Positions 22,751-34,261 of a stretch of 64,000 nt of DNA are shown piece by piece (position 1 is the first letter of the stretch; each line of letters starts with the position of its first letter). The stretch spans positions 3,782,001 to 3,846,000 of the forward strand of contig OY744461.1 of assembly GCA_963556145.1 (NCBI GenBank), given 5' to 3'. The notes beneath the pieces are model-generated. The model had not been told where the DNA came from, did no database searches, and worked only from the letters and a program-made list of their open reading frames with translations. The DNA is from Hygrocybe punicea (taxonomy: Eukaryota > Basidiomycota > Agaricomycetes > Agaricales > Hygrophoraceae). Position numbers and translations under genes: made by a program.

Positions 22751-23914
22751 TCAAGATAGCCTCTTCAAAAACTTCAACAAATTCTCCACCACAGCACACG
22801 CCTTCTCTTGCTGAACCCAATGTCCAGCCTGCTCAATAAGGACAAAATCTTCCTTGTCCATTCTCTCACACACAGTCTCCCTCATCAGCTCCGCAGCCCC
22901 TGGTAACTGATACACTCCCCAATCCTCCTTACCTGCAATGAACATCGCAGGCACCACCACCTTCTTCCCGGCGAATACTTGGAGCTCGCTTGTGTACTTT
23001 GGGTCCACATTGCAGCGGTACCAATTCAAACCTCCTTGGAAGCCCGCGCGCTCATATTCCGAGACATACACATCGAGCTCATCATTGGTGAGCCACTCAT
23101 TGCTTTCCATGACAGAGAGGGAAGGTGCATCGGCGGAGATAACTTGGGGCATTGATTCGTGTAGCGGCATGATGTAGTAGTGGGGCAACACCGCAAGGGC
23201 CGTTGCGGTGATGGAAGGTAGACGGTGTGGAGTGACGTGGGTTGAGTCGGCGCTTTTGACGTGATAGTATGATCTGAGAAAGTTGGGCAAACCGCCAGGG
23301 GAATTACACATGTCAGTGTTAGCTTCGGCGGTGGTGAAATAAAGGACATAGTGTTTTCGTGGAGGGCTGAGCTCTGCAAGATCGTTGACTATCTGCGGCG
23401 GGATTTTGACAGTGGGGGTGGTTGTACCGAATGGCAACGAGGGAGGGCCTAAGAAAGGAGCGCTCATGATCACGACAGATTTGAATAGATCTGGGCGAAT
23501 GAGGGCGCAGTACCCAGCCACGAGCGAGCCGAAATCATGGCCTACGACGGCAGCTACCGAAGTGTAGCCAAGCGCGTATACCAGAGAGACAATATCCTTG
23601 ACGAGATTGAATGCTCGAAACGGGGACAAGTCGTCTGTGAAATGGATGCGATGGCTTGGAAGAGCAGCGCTGCATTTCGTGCGACCATATCCACGCTGGT
23701 CTGGAGCGACGACGTGATAGCCAGCATCTGCGATTGGTACGATAATTCTGCGCCAGGAGTAGGAGAGCTCGGGGAAGCCATGCAAGAGTACAACCAGAGG
23801 CATCGTTGATGGCAGTGGATCTGGAGTGGATTCCAGTATGTGCATGTCTAGGTCGTTGATGGTCATTGTTCTCGAAGTTATTCTTTGGGATAGACCCGCC
23901 CATTTCGACGACAT
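22751..23914 (-). CDS. Alpha/beta-hydrolase, epoxide-hydrolase-like
   Basis: An intronless gene. Epoxide hydrolases open epoxides to diols through an ester formed on an aspartate. I chose ATG 23914 (MSSKW) rather than the more upstream start, because the 70 residues before it look like untranslated sequence and the fold begins just after. The 387-residue product shows HGFPE (45-49, oxyanion hole), a DQRGYG motif (72-77), nucleophile elbow GHDFGS with Asp127, a helical cap with WYR, an AGKEDWG acid (Asp331), and AGHW with His365. All catalytic positions are present. The aspartate nucleophile favours epoxide hydrolase or haloalkane dehalogenase over esterase; HGFPE favours epoxide hydrolase. 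It lies between paralogues B and C and faces B tail to tail. The nearby P450 could make epoxides, but no link is shown. Confidence 0.9.
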   Translation of the reverse strand: MSSKWAGLSQRITSRTMTINDLDMHILESTPDPLPSTMPLVVLLHGFPELSYSWRRIIVPIADAGYHVVAPDQRGYGRTKCSAALPSHRIHFTDDLSPFRAFNLVKDIVSLVYALGYTSVAAVVGHDFGSLVAGYCALIRPDLFKSVVIMSAPFLGPPSLPFGTTTPTVKIPPQIVNDLAELSPPRKHYVLYFTTAEANTDMCNSPGGLPNFLRSYYHVKSADSTHVTPHRLPSITATALAVLPHYYIMPLHESMPQVISADAPSLSVMESNEWLTNDELDVYVSEYERAGFQGGLNWYRCNVDPKYTSELQVFAGKKVVVPAMFIAGKEDWGVYQLPGAAELMRETVCERMDKEDFVLIEQAGHWVQQEKACAVVENLLKFLKRLS

Positions 23915-25406
23915 CCTACAGTGAAGGGTTGGGAGAAACAAAGAGTGTGTCGTACCAGTTCTCGGTGGCGCCGAAGACCCTTCAAGTTCTTGATTGATTG
24001 ATGGTTGGTCAGTAGTGACTAATATTCTGGTCGTTGCACGGCATGTGCAAGGCTTCAAGCAATGGCGAACGTCGTTTGCCGCAGTGACTGACAGGATGGT
24101 CATTTGTTGTCTTCTCTTAGGCATTCTGCTTGGCTAGCCAGTTCGGCTAGCAACTCGATTCCTCTCGTCGCCGATGGCTTGTCGGATCATATCTGCATCC
24201 AATACGTTCCGCAGACTGTTAAAATGAGTTCTCGAATTTCCCCTCATCCTTATCGATGAACATGGCTCGCCCTGCAGTCATGCAGCTCCCTTACTCGGCG
24301 CACCTCGTCTCGCGGCGTCCGAGTCCTTGATGGCGCAAGTCTTGGTCACTCAACGTCCTGATGTTGCTGAGAAACGTATATTCCGCTCAACCTTGCGAAC
24401 CGGGCGATTCAAAAATTCTTGGTGCTAGTCCAGGCTGTTGGGGCGTCTCGCGCAGAAGGCATAACCGCCAATCATACTTTCTTTTATAAGGTAATGTTGC
24501 GCTTTTGCACCACTTTCATTGCTTACAGACGGGTTTTCTCCTGAAAAGAATGAGACAGTACGACCTCGAATCATAATGGCCAACAGACTCTCGTTCTAAT
24601 ATCATACGTGATTACTGACAAAGAAGAGGTTGTGCGACTCGGAGGAGTCTACGATTGGGTTTGTAGTGAAGTGAACTGGCAGCATTAATATTAATATTAA
24701 TATTGTGTTTACTTCCCATATAGCAGTTGCTCTGTTCCAATGACAGCATTAATATTGATCCGTCCAGCAAAAGGTGGAAGAACTGTTCGTGTCCGTGGGA
24801 TCATTTCTCCACGGTCCTGACCTTGCAGCAATTTCCGCCGTTTGCTTGGGATTTCCTAAATAAATAATGTCTCGGCATTGGTTGTGAAACGAAGGCGATG
24901 TCGGTGAGGGTTGAACGTTGAACGTTGATCAGAAGAGAAGGTAATATAGGGTGCCTACGTTTGCTCCTTTCGTTTGCCGCGTGTACTTCATTTTCTGCGA
25001 GTCGGAGAGTCCACGGACGACCACGGACGACCGCCGTCACAGCCATCTGCCGTTTGTCGGTATGATTTAAATCCATCGGGATAACATGGTTCCTGCCGTT
25101 TTTTGAAATAATTACTACTTTACACACCGAAGTCGGCCGGTTCATTGTATTACGGAATAATGTTAAGAAGTGTCAGTCAACGCATGAGAAAATCAACAAA
25201 GAAGGTGCCAGTTTCCGTAGTGCTTTTTTTTGGAAGGAAAAAAAAAATCTAACCGGCGTAAACACGTCCTGGGGGGAATACAAGTAACGCATCTTGGGTC
25301 ATCAAAAGAACCAAGCGTGAAATGTTTTGATGCGGTGCACGGTGTCGTCAGGTTTGTGCAAAGAGAGAGAATGCGTAAATGAGAAAGGTGCACAAAGTGA
25401 TGATAT
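23915..25406. other. Intergenic, no gene seen
   Basis: Contains an ATTAATATTAAT microsatellite at about 24684-24703 and the GTTGAACGTT phrase at about 24909-24929. The open frames here have no recognisable features. Confidence 0.5.
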
Positions 25407-27139
25407 CTAGTACGGCGGACGCTTGAATTCTTGGCTGATCCCGTGAGCCTCGACGTCCAAAGAAGCATTATCTTCCGTGGGTTTCCCCGAAGCGTCGTAT
25501 TCCACGAAATAACGGTTCTGTGGGCTCTCAAACGTCTCCATCTCCCCGAGGGTCCACTTCAATATAGATATGGCGCGGAAAGAGAGATGGTATGTACCTG
25601 TACATGCACGCCATCTGGTGGCATCGCAACCTTGGGGCGAATGATCGACTGCGTTCCCCCGCTACGGAAAGCGAGGGTAGTGCCATGGATACTGGTTCTA
25701 AATGAACCGGTGACGAAATGGCGAGGGAAAGGAAGGTCAAACGAGACGTACGCGAATACTTCCGCGCCTTGCGATGAATAATTGGTCAATCTGCGAACCG
25801 CGCGGCATGCGACGATCTAGATGCGGTCAGTTTTAGGCGATTTATGCGCATTTTTTAAACTTACGGAGGAAGCGATTGCTGCAGGCACATTTGCGATGAT
25901 GGACATCACCGGGTTCAGGTTCAACTCCATGAAGATCTTGGATAGTTATTCTTAGAACGAAAATGCAACAAGGGAATAAGGGTAATGTGCACTGACAGTG
26001 GCAAGCAAGTTGGCTAAGAATCTGTCGGCAGACGGACTCTCAGCGGACAGTTTACAAATTGGATGGTATACTTTGGATTACTTACGCGATGATGAAGAAG
26101 ATCAAGCCGTCTCCAAAGATAAGCTTGACGAGATGCGACCGCCCGCCGGTCGGGAATGCGAGCTTCCAGCCCGTTAAGAAGAGTACGATGAAGTCGAAGG
26201 CCATGGAGTAAATAAAAGTTATCGCAAGAAGTTTGTTGTTCGTTGCCGTGATATTACATCCCATGCCATCAACCCAAACAGCCTTCAAAAGCACACCTAG
26301 GGTAAGGTAACGGTGGAAGCGTCAGATTGAATCCATTGTATGTAAGATGTTTACCATGTAGGAGAAGCGACCAGTGTCCAAGGATGATGGCTACTAATGG
26401 GCATACAATGTACCACTTCTGAGACCAGACTGCCATGCTGAGAGTAATTGTTAAATTACGAAATATGAAAATTTATTTGACGCTCTTACGTCCGAAGGGA
26501 AAGGTTGATGCTTGCAAGACCGATGGCCATATTACCGGTACACTAAAAAGAAGTAAGGATTCGACTATGGAAGCGGAAAGGAATGGTTGAGGCACTAACT
26601 GAATTGAAGGTATACAGTGCCTGGCAGTCTATTCTCCTGTGAAAAGAGATAAATGGAGTACTGTGGGCTTGACATCTTGACTTACTTAGTGACATTGAGG
26701 GCAATGGTACTGGTCGTCGAATGAGTGATCTGTACGAATGCGAGTACCATTGGTAAAACTCACATTCCGATCAGGGCGAAGAGAAGACAATAGCGATTTA
26801 GGAAATAGAAAATCTTCAAGTTTCTCAGTGGGAGTTGCTTGAAGTGATATAGCAATTTTCTCACCAATGGCCAACGAAACTTCTTTGCCCCCGAGATGTA
26901 TTGCCAATCGAAATCGAGAGACATGACCCATTCCCAACTACAACGTCAGCTGGTCCATCATCTCAATTGAATGTTGAACTACCGCACCGCACTCACATGT
27001 ACAATCCCAGTAGAACATGCATGAATTTGTTGAAGGCGGCTGTCCCAATCCTACGAGGTCAGCGGTCGACGTCTTCGCTGTGGGCCCTCCACGCACCTGC
27101 ATCCTGGATAATTTCAGGCTGGGAGTGCCAGTCTACCAT
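25407..27139 (-). CDS. Multi-pass membrane protein, paralogue C
   Basis: A spliced gene starting MVDWHSQPE at 27139 and stopping at TAG 25407-25409. Exons join to give the landmarks shared with A and B: IWEW, KKFRWPL, MAVWSQKW, ILGHWS, MLLKAVW, TFIYSMAFDF, LIFGDGLIFF, NLNPVMSII and RRLTN. Introns are short and fall at the same places as in A and B. The last intron is best ended at GGGGAG, which restores HVQ-METF exactly as in A; an earlier AG (TTGAAG) is also in frame. The C-terminal tail is hydrophilic and ends FKRPPY. Three paralogues within 20 kb show local duplication. Function unknown; likely a membrane protein of the plasma or an internal membrane. Confidence 0.82.
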
Positions 27140-28738
27140 GATGGAATTTATGTACGCAAGGGAGGAAGGGGGTTTAAATGAAACGAGCAAGCAGAGAGAC
27201 CCTGCATTTTATACCATCGCGATATCCCAAGAAGGTCTCGACCTTCTTGACTTGCGGGGAAAGGTTATTCTTGTCAGGGAACCGTTGATGCCTTACTCGG
27301 TATTGGGTTCTGACCTTCCGTTACGTCTGTGATCTGAGGGGCCATGTGAGGGTGGCCAACTGTCGACAGGAATCACAGGATGCCGCACCTCCGAGTCAAC
27401 CATCCATCTTAAATCCATGAATTCCGTAAGGAACCATGTCAAGTCTCAGTATGGTCTTCCGTTTACTGTCCACAGGTGCCATTCACGGCCAGAACAAAAA
27501 TTTTGATGTCAAATACTCTACCCGTAACAGTTGCTCGAGTCTATAATACAAATACACGATGCATATGAACAGCGAGCCTGACTACGCTCGCGTTTCACAT
27601 TCCATAGCAGTTGTGATTTCACGAATTACACTGGAGGGGGAGGGGCAAAACTTATCGATAACGAGTGTCTTGTGATCCCAAATGCACGATCCGGTGCCAA
27701 GGCACTACGTTTTATGATATGCATATGATGAAAACACACATGAATTGGTCATTCAAGTTATTTGAGACATGATGTTCGGTGTTTGCGGAAAACCCTCCTG
27801 GATCGTCACGGTGGAGACACGACTCGAATCGCATGATGGCAACGTGGAATTGCGACAAGTCGACAAGTAAGTAAAGCGAGCTGGTGGGACTTGCGGAACC
27901 TTGATGGATCAGAGGTGCAAATAATGTGCCCGAATCCGAATCGATTCAAGATTCTTAGCGGCGTACGTGAAACGGGGATGCAAATGCACAAGTTTTAGTT
28001 TGATATCAAAGTCAGTTTCACAAGGTCAGAAAATAGAGGGGATATGAAGTAGCAACCTAGCCAGAATTCGGATGCAGTGGCATAGCTATAGGATCTTGGG
28101 CAATGAGGTTTACCTTCCTGAATGGCCGCCAAGTAAATAACCGCAGAAGGTGATCATTGTGTCGGCCGGTGAAGGTAACCAAAACGTAAAAGATCTTGGC
28201 CTGGAGTTGGGCACATTTGTCAATGGCGATTAGAATTAGAGTTTATATATGTCATCTCTCGTCATTCCGATGTCACGGTGCCTGCCTCTCGAAGGGAACT
28301 AGCTGCTAAAATATTGTCACCTAATGAAAATTTTGAAATGAATCAGCCTCCCGTGTTGAAGAGGAATACGAAAAGTTGCGTCAACTATTGATGAAACATT
28401 TTGGGTCGCCATACTTTTTTTACAACCTATTGGCTCGTAGAGGCTGCCCCTGAGATCTCTGCATGAAGACGATCAGAGATAAATGGAGGCGAATCCACGG
28501 GATAAATCCCAAATCCTAGATATAAATTGCACTCCTGAACCTTAACGGCAGGGATGCCGCAGATACCCCGGAAACATTTTCATACCCTGACAGCCTAAAA
28601 CACCATTTCTGGGAAGGGCCCTTCCAAAACGGACTTTGAAAATCATAAATATTTTGCTTAAAATAGCAATGTGCCTGTCCGGCACCCCCCAAGCAATGTC
28701 CGGCACTATGAAGCAATGTGTTGCTCTTTGGAGACTGA
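27140..28738. other. Intergenic, no gene seen
   Basis: The upstream region of paralogue C followed by unique-looking DNA. A 14-bp palindrome GGAAGGGCCCTTCC lies at about 28610-28623, like the G-run/C-run palindromes of the promoter-bearing repeat. Confidence 0.5.
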
Positions 28739-28748
28739 AATCTCAAAT

Positions 28749-29820
28749 AAGGCATGTCACGACTCTGGGTAACCCATGGGTCACAATGGGTTTACCCGTG
28801 GGAAAACTTGTGGGTATCTTACTCATGAGTACCATTTACCGGTTGTCTGAAATACTCACGGATCTGGGTGTCATGTATTATCTCTCAGGTACCTGTGTGA
28901 GTACTCGTGGGTCACAGCCAAAACTCATTCTCTGTAGATACTCAAATGTTTGATTTTTGTGTGTATGAAATCGCGGGAACTTAGATCATGTGATCTTAAA
29001 CAAAGATGCGAAACGTCGACTCAACAATAACAGCAACACTCACCATCACCCGTACCCACGGTGTCACGGGTTTCACGGTTACACAACGATGACACCAATG
29101 ACTACAACGACGATGACGACGACGAGCTTTGTAGGGTCAGGAATGTGAGAAACCAGCCAGAGTGGTGGTGCATCCACCCTCTGGCTGTCAGGTATGTCTC
29201 AAATCATCACACCGTTATGCAAAGCTGACTATTATTTCAATTTCATTAGTTTTCCATGTAAACCACAACAACAACAACGATGCATGCAGCACTGATGCAA
29301 TGATGACAACAACACGCGATGATGAAGACACGCGCAGCGCTGATGCAATGACAATGCGTGCAACACGACCAACCCGTGTCCAAAACACAGGTTGGTCGTG
29401 TTCCTGGTCTCTTTCACCTCACACAAGCCAGTCTGATGCCAATTGGTGTCAGTACTGTTGACGCGAGGTGGAAAGTAGCGCTGCGACGATGCACCGACCA
29501 CAACATGTTGACCACAATGCAACAGCAACAGCTGCGGCAGTGGCACGGTGCCGCTGAAGGTCCCCCCTCCTCCCCACTCCTCCCAACTCCTCGCAACCCC
29601 AGGCCCATGTCAGTTGACGTGGCACTGTGGCTTGCGAGGAAATTTGAGGGTGGATGGTTCGCAGTCCAAAGCACATCGAGCCCCAGGTCACCTGCGAGTA
29701 CCCGTGGATCCGAGTCCAGTGGATTGAAAAACCCACATGGATCTGGGTAAGTAAATTTTGATCAAAAAAACTTGTGAGTTCAAATCTGGATCACCCACGA
29801 GTGCACTCGTGACATGCCTT
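28749..29820. mobile_element. Non-autonomous DNA transposon with 10-bp target duplication
   Basis: Ends are inverted (AAGGCATGTCACGA, 14 bp perfect, then imperfect). An exact 10-bp duplication AATCTCAAAT flanks it (28739-28748, 29821-29830). A 9-11 bp duplication is typical of Mutator-like elements. The 1,072-bp interior has no transposase. It holds GGGTAACCCATGGGT-type direct and inverted phrases near both ends, CAA/CAC triplet-rich DNA (29010-29150, 29255-29350), and a hairpin at 29362-29402. Confidence 0.85.
29362..29402. repeat. Hairpin inside the 28749 element
   Basis: 18-bp arms (AACACGACCAACCCGTGT and its near-exact complement, one mismatch) with a 5-nt loop. Confidence 0.85.
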
Positions 29821-29937
29821 AATCTCAAATGCACAGACGTCCTTCTTGGGTTGAAGGGGTTCCATCTCTGACATATGCATTTATGTTATATGCTGTGGAT
29901 ATTGGTCCAATGGGTGCAAATTTGTTGCATTTAGGAT

Positions 29938-30460
29938 GGGTCCTAAACATAATTTCTAAATATAAATGTGTATGCCAACAAGCCGAGCCATGGCTTTGGT
30001 CCATCAAGGGTCCATGTGAAATTCAACTCCTCCCAAACCTCGTTTCTAGGAGGGGCCCCTCCTAGGCATAAACAGCATCCTAGACTAGATTTGTAAGCTC
30101 AGCGATGTATTTTCACACTCAGATTGATTACTAATCCCTATCACAATTGCTGCTCACTGTCCACAACGCTGAGCGAATGCTCACATTCACTTACTGGAGT
30201 TCCCGCCACCCAATACTGCCCAGGAACTGCTGACAAGCCACCCTCTGACACCTACAATAGCCATTATGGGCACTCCCCACTTCTGTTTCACCATAAATAA
30301 CCTCCAACTGTATAAAAGGGCACATCTTCTCATCATTTTCCCCCACTCCAATTTACGCTTTACAGCTATCTCACTCACTACTACCATGGACACCCCCACC
30401 GAAGCTGTATTGCAACATTTGACTGATGCTGCTGGCTACTATTACCAGCATGTGGGCTCC
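29938..30460 (+). repeat. Promoter-bearing dispersed repeat, copy 2
   Basis: Second copy of the 1474-2141 arrangement. Palindrome CTAGGAGGGGCCCCTCCTAG at 30046-30065, TATAAAAG at 30311-30318, CT-rich leader, ATG at 30386. Spacings agree with copy 1 within a few bases. Confidence 0.55.
30311..30318 (+). promoter_or_regulatory. TATA box of repeat copy 2
   Basis: TATAAAAG, 75 bp before ATG 30386; matches the layout at 1853. Confidence 0.55.
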
Positions 30461-31031
30461 TCTGCCCCATGGGTTAGAGTCCATCCAGTACCGCTTCATC
30501 AGGTAAGCCTCATGCTTTGTTATCAGGAATATAAGCATACTCATCAAATGTCTCGATTTCAGCTCCCTTCTCACCATGACAGCTTCCATTTTCTGCTGCA
30601 AGACAATCCTTACCAATATGTACGTTTTACTCCCTTATTGCTATAGGTTTGAAGCAGATCTGATGACAATTTGTCCTGCAGCAGCCTCTCCCACTTCTTT
30701 CTGCCCCCTGGCTCCTGAAAATCATCTGGTGGAGCTGATCGCTGCCAATTGCACTGATCCACTCAAGGACATCAACCAAATGCTCCCCCACAGTCTGGTG
30801 CAAGAAACCCCAGCCGGTCGCAAAGGTAGCTGGCTCCTGTCGTGCCCCTCCCACTCTGAAAATAAAGGGCAAACAACTTGCCAATCCAAGAGGCCTCAAG
30901 CGCCAAGCCACCATTGAGGACATCTCCAAAGTCTCAGCGCAGAAAATGCACATGGGTGGTTGCAGCAGTGGCCCATGGAACTACAATGACAATGACATAT
31001 ACACCATGCTTGACATCATGGAGAATAATAT
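30386..31031 (+). pseudogene. Repeat-borne gene with a SANT/DUF6818-like motif, cut by an LTR
   Basis: Starts MDTPTEAV after a TATA box. Two to three short introns can be seen: 30500-30561 (GTAAGC...TTTCAG), 30619-30645 (doubtful) and about 30825-30866. The later part reads GPWNYNDNDIYTMLDIMEN, which resembles the start of the SANT-like DUF6818 domain found in many fungal element-borne proteins. The coding sequence is then cut by an LTR starting at 31032. The frame across the middle exons does not join cleanly, so it may have been broken before the insertion. Family assignment is tentative. Confidence 0.4.
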
Positions 31032-32957
31032 TGTTACATGTTTCAACTCCACAATTCTGATTCCAACTCCGTTATCCACCATGACGATTCCGCATTACCA
31101 CACCTTCCTTTTTTCATTTCCTTTTGCCTTTTGCCTTCTTTTGGACATCATTGTTTATTGTTGTTCTTGTTTCCTTTTTATCCTTTCTTCTAGAACAATC
31201 CAGACCAACCATGGACACATCTCCATGTGACCTTGCTGTTTCTGAATAGCCCCCTTGCCGATGGATATCACTCTCATTGTCCTTGCTGTATGACATACTG
31301 TCTTCCCAAACCGATACACAATGGCGATCCTCACCAAACAGTTCATAACTGTGATGATCATTGGTGCCATAGCGATGTAGAGGGTTCTCAAACCTCTGAG
31401 TCCATATCACCGATTTATCACATATCCGAATGAACCCGATGTTCTTAACAATTCGGACTTGAAACCGATGCTACCCAATGTAACCTGACGTACATCCACC
31501 ACCATGGCTGATCTCATACTGAACCCATTAGACTCCTAAAGCCATGGAATCTCAAATGCTAGGAATGGATCTCATCAGACATAATCCCCAACATCAGACT
31601 TACCTTTTTTGCACGTTCCGCCTTCCTTATGGGCATACAGAAGTATTGTACATCTTTTTGTGTGGAAATTCACTTTACCGTCCATTTATCATGTCATTGT
31701 CTCCTTGCAACCTCTTACTCATATCTCCATTTCATCTTCCTCTTGTATCAGTTCATTGGCCAAGGACTCTCATCTGAAATTAGATAGACAGTTTTGTACT
31801 ATAAAAACAGTGCCCAACCACCATGTCAAAATAACAAATCCAGTTCCCTTTTCCCTCCCACTCAGAGTTGACCTCATAGTCTAAGTCTTGTCACTGTATG
31901 ACTCTCTGGAACACTATACTTCTTCTCCACATGTACTGCAACTATCTATCCTCACCACTCACCACCCAACACCTGACCTGCCATACCTGACACCATCGGT
32001 ATTGTCAGCTTATGTCAGTTCAGTCAGATTTAGGCATCGGCATGGGTTACCCATGGGTATTTTTTGGCGACCTGTACCTGACCCAGCAAATAACCATACC
32101 TGCGTTGCAGGTATGGGTTACCCACGGCTTTACCTACAGGTTATAAGCTAAATATATATATTAATATATAAACTAGAAATATTGTAATTAAATTAATTAA
32201 TGGGGTTGGGGGAGCGGAGAGAGATATGGGAGGGGGACAGTGGGAGAGGGACAGTGGGAGGGGGGGACAGGATGGTGGTGGTCACGGCCTTGTCCTTGTC
32301 CCCATCCTCTTCGTCCTTGTTGTCCTTGTTGTCCTTGTCATTGCCGTGGTGGTGGTGGTGGTGGTGTTGGTGGTGTTGGTGGTGGTGGTGGTAGGTGATG
32401 TTGGTGGTGGTGGTGGCTGTCCTCATCCATGGTCCTCATCCTCGTCCACATTGTCATTGTGTCATCCGTGGATGGGCTGACAGTCTCGCTGCCTGTCATT
32501 ATCGTCCTTGTTGTCTTTGTTGGTGTTGTTGGTGTTGGTGGCGTGTGGGTTGTTGATGCGTTACAAGATGCATGACCGAGTTTGTTGAGGTGTGACCAAG
32601 TGACCAAAAAGTCAGATGGTCCGTGCGCCCTTTGAATCCCTATATAAGGGGCTCAAAATCCCCTGTTGAATCCCTGAAAAAAATCATTTCAGTATTTACT
32701 TAATATTTTGTTATTATTATTATTGTACTATGAAATAACATACCCACCAGCTACCTGCCATACCCACAGTCCTGGGTATGGGTTAGTGGCGTGTTTGATT
32801 TTACAACCCATATCCGTACCTGCAGAATGCGTGGGTCCAGACCCATGTGGGTTTCAAAACCCGTACATATGCCTAGTCAGATTCTCAGTATGTCCTTGGT
32901 GGCTTTCACTTCTATTTCCTTCTTCGCTTTACTGAAGCTAGATACTAACTATTCCAC
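31032..32957 (+). repeat. 5' LTR (left part) of plus-strand Gypsy element
   Basis: Begins TGTTACATG, and its first ~370 bp match the solo LTR at 3192. It is interrupted by a small transposon (32032-32874) and cut at 32957 by the minus-strand Gypsy element. The missing 3' end is probably the 70 bp at 52424-52493, just before a primer binding site and the gag of the plus-strand Gypsy. That joining is inferred from the nesting. Beyond about 31400 I cannot align it to the solo LTR. Confidence 0.6.
32032..32874. mobile_element. Second non-autonomous transposon with ~10-bp duplication
   Basis: Inverted ends (AGGCAT...) and a flanking duplication AGTCAGATT(T/C) at 32022-32031 and 32875-32884 (one mismatch in 10). 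The interior has GGTATGGGTTACCC-type phrases near the ends and a G-rich, GGT-repeat core (32200-32560). No coding capacity. Ends and duplication length resemble the element at 28749. Confidence 0.75.
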
Positions 32958-33116
32958 TGTTGGAGTGGTCTGAGGGAACTCAGGAGATCAGGGAGGGAAT
33001 TGAGGGAAGAGTCATCGACTAATCTGGTCTAAGGTCTCCTACTACAGGAATCTGCTATAAAGGGAAACCAACTGTGGGAGCCCAGGTCATGTGATGGCCC
33101 AGGCACCACCACTACA
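32958..33116 (-). repeat. 3' LTR of minus-strand Gypsy
   Basis: Closely matches 52268-52423 (shared TGTTGGAGTGG... to ...CACCACTACA). Confidence 0.88.
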
Positions 33117-33132
33117 AGTGCCCCCCTTTCTC

Positions 33133-33406
33133 ATAGCGACATCCTCGTCACTACAGGTCCTTCCTCAACCTCATCAGGGAAATCCAGTGTGACTACCTCC
33201 AGCTCAGCATCATCACCCACTTCCAATTCCACATCTAGGGTTGTGTCTGAGCTCAGTTCCTCGAGCCTTGCTTTCTTGGTCTGTGCCATCTTTGTCCCGC
33301 TTCATGGTTTGAAAGCTCTGATTTGTTGGGCATTAAAAGTGCCTGTTAGGGGAATACCATTGAGGGTTTTGAGGGTATACAAATTGCATATTCTAGTCAC
33401 CATGCT
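33133..33406 (-). pseudogene. Gypsy integrase C-terminal end
   Basis: On the minus strand this reads VVTRICNLYTLKTLNG and GTFNAQQIRAFKP, the C-terminal part of a Gypsy integrase, and then an acidic tail to a stop beside the polypurine tract. It is the missing end of the integrase that breaks off at 43379. The two parts are separated by the LTR element 33407-43373 and its 4-bp duplication. Confidence 0.8.
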
Positions 33407-33572
33407 GTGGTGAACACGGCCTTTGTAGGCACGGATTCAGGGTGTGCAAGTCCTTGTCATTGGGGTGAAAACCCAAAACTCAGCTTGTTTGTATGTATGT
33501 ACACAAAACACTATATAGGTACTGTATAGTCTCTATAAAAGGGAGTGTACTAAGGAAATGGAATCTAATGAA
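33407..33572 (-). repeat. LTR of the LARD-like element, part left of the Helitron
   Basis: Matches 43132-43298; continues at 40327. Confidence 0.93.
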
Positions 33573-34261
33573 TCTAAAAGGAAGGGGATAGTGGGGGGTC
33601 AGTGGCGTGGGAGGATCGGTTATGGTCGCATTTTTTCGTGTATCTCGCGTATGCTCGCGTTTTGTCGCGTTTTGTCGCTTAGCCTCGCGTGTGCAGCCAC
33701 GTTATGCCGCGTGGGGCAACCCTAATGCTACGTTTGGTTATAAAATTTATTGCAATTGAGTGACATAAGGGGGTGTACTTTTGGTATGCGAAATAGTGGA
33801 CATGGTTGCGCACACCTCGCGCGAGTTTGGTCACACCACAACCAAACATGACCAAATTCCTTTCATGTGGGGGAGAATAGAAGCAATAATTGGTGTTGAG
33901 CTTGCACATTTGCTTTGAAAATTAAATTGGAAACTGCAAACACATTCTCCCCCCACAATTTGAGCTATTGGTTGCATTAAAATTGGCATTAAAAAATGTG
34001 AGCATTGCAATGAAATGGTGCAACTATGAATTTGGCTTGCTCACAAATTGGGCCATTCAGGAATCCTAACAATCACCCCCTTTATGAAGAAGTGGATGGG
34101 ATTGAATATATAAATGTTACGTGGGTGTTGGTTTCACTTGGACATGAAACTGGAATGCTGATATTTGAGCCAGTTTATCACAACATCATGCTGATCCTCA
34201 GCAAACTCCTGAAAGGGATCGTCAGGGTGAAAGAGAGCGTGAAAGGCTGCAAAGACTGCAG

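Noticed and set aside
22751..24124. 457-residue version of the epoxide hydrolase starting upstream
   Set aside because: The extra 70 residues show no domain or targeting signal; MSSKW at 23914 fits the family length better.
31032..32031. A second complete copy of the solo LTR at 3192
   Set aside because: Only the first ~370 bp align by eye; the rest has similar C-rich composition but no convincing match.
32193..32480. Val-rich and His-rich open frames
   Set aside because: GGT/GTT microsatellite in a non-coding element; open on both strands.
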